64,000 nt of DNA, taken from NCBI RefSeq assembly GCF_947623445.1, contig NC_135241.1, forward strand, positions 21,268,501 through 21,332,500, in the 5' to 3' direction. A model generated the notes under the pieces. The model made no database searches. It was not told the origin of the DNA and saw only the letters and a list, made by a program, of their open reading frames with translations. Below are positions 62,853-64,000 of the stretch, in pieces. The translations under genes were made by a program, and so were the position numbers. This DNA comes from Clavelina lepadiformis. Its lineage: Eukaryota; Chordata; Ascidiacea; Aplousobranchia; Clavelinidae. The first letter of the stretch is position 1, and each line of letters begins with the position of its first letter.

Positions 62853-63966
62853 TCAAATATCAGCCATAAATCGACGTTTTATTGATCTCTGAGAATGACA
62901 GGCAAAAGCATCGTCACGTTTAATTGACCAAGAGCAGTCAACTAGCATGATAGCATTCCGCCTCCCTTGATATCTGCATTCCATTTCACTGATGTCCTGA
63001 TGGAACCAGCGCTCCCTTTGCTAATCGCTCAGGTCACCGAGGTTTTCTGGGAAGCGGTCTACGTGGCTGTATAGAAAATGGAGCTTGATGCTCATGTTAA
63101 CACCAACATCCTGTAAACTGCTCAGTAAATTAATCACAATCTCTTTGTAGTTGCAAGCTTTCCTATTTCCTAAAAAATTTTTGACAACTTTCACATTTAC
63201 AGTTAGCACTCCATGCACGGGATTATTTTCATTCATGGATATTGAAAAGTTAGAATCATACATTAGTTTTCTGATCTGAAGGCCATCAAAAATGCCAGCT
63301 TTTAATTTTTCTATTGTGGATCCTGTAAATGTGGTGCAAATATATCTAAAACAGCCACCATCCTTGTTGAGTGCTTTAACAAGCTGTTTCATAATAGCCA
63401 GCTTGATATGAAGAGGCGGTAAAACTATTTTAGATCTTTCCGCCAGAGGATGAGCTCGGACATTTTTCATGCCAGGTACCAATTGTTCTTTCACAGACCA
63501 ATTTTGTTTTTTCCAATGGTGGGCCCTAGCTCTGCTATCCCACAAGCACAAAAAGCATGGGAACTTCGTATAACCACACTGCAGCCCTGACAGGAACAGG
63601 CAGTTCTTCGCTGTGTGGAGCTGGCCTGATTGCAGAGCATAAGTTTGTATATGTCACGCAAATTCTATTTTTCCTGTTGATATCTTTAGTTTTCACTACA
63701 CAAAAATACCAGTCGTTGCAGTGGTCTTTTGGTTCTCACCATACCATTGCAACTGCAAACCTTAAGCTTTTTCTACTGTTTTTTGTCCAATGCCGTAAGT
63801 GTTCAGCGCAAGTTTTACACACGATGTGCGGTGCCCAAAGCTTGTTTTGATCAACTAGCATTACTTTGAAGTAAGCAAGATAAGCACGCTTTACAAAATC
63901 ACTGATTGCATGAAACATAACGTTGTGTAACCGTATAAACGATATTATGATGTCACATACAACCAA
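62853..63966 (-). pseudogene. Broken second copy of the unnamed Cys-rich family
   Basis: Reading on the minus strand: ISDFVKRAYLAYFKV, then LWAPHIVCKTC, MVWREPKDH, the CYFC-like cluster (here WYFC) and SAIRPAPH (63966 to about 63570). Then comes a jump into the middle of the family at GYTKFPCFLCLWDSR (about 63567). It continues with LPPLHIKLAIMKQLVKAL, KLKAGIFDGLQIRKLM and LHFLYSHVDRFPENLGDLSD, a TAG stop at 63021-63023 where members normally read on, then FHQDI, YQGRR and SIKRDD to a stop at 62853. So at least one internal deletion with a frame change and one nonsense mutation. The 5' part continues toward or past the window end. It complements the fragment at 51600-52091, which shares its N-terminal blocks. 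Confidence 0.65.
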
Positions 63967-64000
63967 TTGTCAATTAAGGCATGCAACACAGAGCATATGA

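Noticed and set aside
1..64000. CRISPR arrays, operons, bacterial promoters
   Set aside because: Spliced animal genes throughout; no evenly spaced identical repeats with unique spacers.

Overview
Metazoan genomic DNA, AT-rich, with short introns (mostly 70-600 bp) and genes a few kb apart. The genes are UNC80, an HOATZ-like ciliary gene, RPS19, mitochondrial DLAT, a nectin-like immunoglobulin receptor, short-chain dehydrogenases and a small C2H2 zinc-finger gene. I lean towards a tunicate or another compact invertebrate deuterostome because of intron size, spacing and small hAT/piggyBac-type elements. This is inference; nothing here fixes the species. All exon limits were read by eye from GT/GC-AG signals, reading-phase continuity and remembered protein families. 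No alignment was run.

Layout. 0.2-8.4 kb: three short-chain dehydrogenase (SDR) units on +, one decayed (about 260-895) and two with every motif intact (3234-5398 and 7061-8432), plus a 171-residue zinc-finger gene on - (1956-1022). 8.9-14.7 kb: a 14-exon type I membrane receptor on - with six Ig-like domains, about 1020 residues. 14.7-24.7 kb: gene-poor, repeat-rich; it holds a piggyBac-like MITE and an HOATZ-like reading frame lying between ~470-bp inverted repeats. 24.7-50.0 kb: one very large gene on -, the UNC80 homologue, about 61 exons and about 2,900 residues, with two hAT-type insertions and a decayed tandem array in its introns. 50.3-52.6 kb: an element with ~154-bp terminal inverted repeats that carries a Cys-rich reading frame of an unnamed multicopy family. 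52.7-56.4 kb: RPS19 on -, with an hAT-type MITE in an intron. 57.8-61.9 kb: DLAT, the E2 subunit of pyruvate dehydrogenase, 11 exons and 640 residues on -. 62.9 kb to the window end: a broken second copy of the unnamed family seen at 51.6-52.1 kb.

The genes do not form an operon or one pathway. UNC80 belongs to the NALCN sodium-leak channel complex, DLAT to mitochondrial pyruvate oxidation, RPS19 to the 40S ribosome, HOATZ to motile cilia. The Ig receptor is probably an adhesion or signalling receptor; its tail has an ITIM-like motif and a PDZ-type C terminus. The most novel items are the unnamed family inside long inverted repeats, the HOATZ frame inside an inverted repeat, the SDR array with an exon duplicate that has lost its splice donor, and two GC-AG introns.
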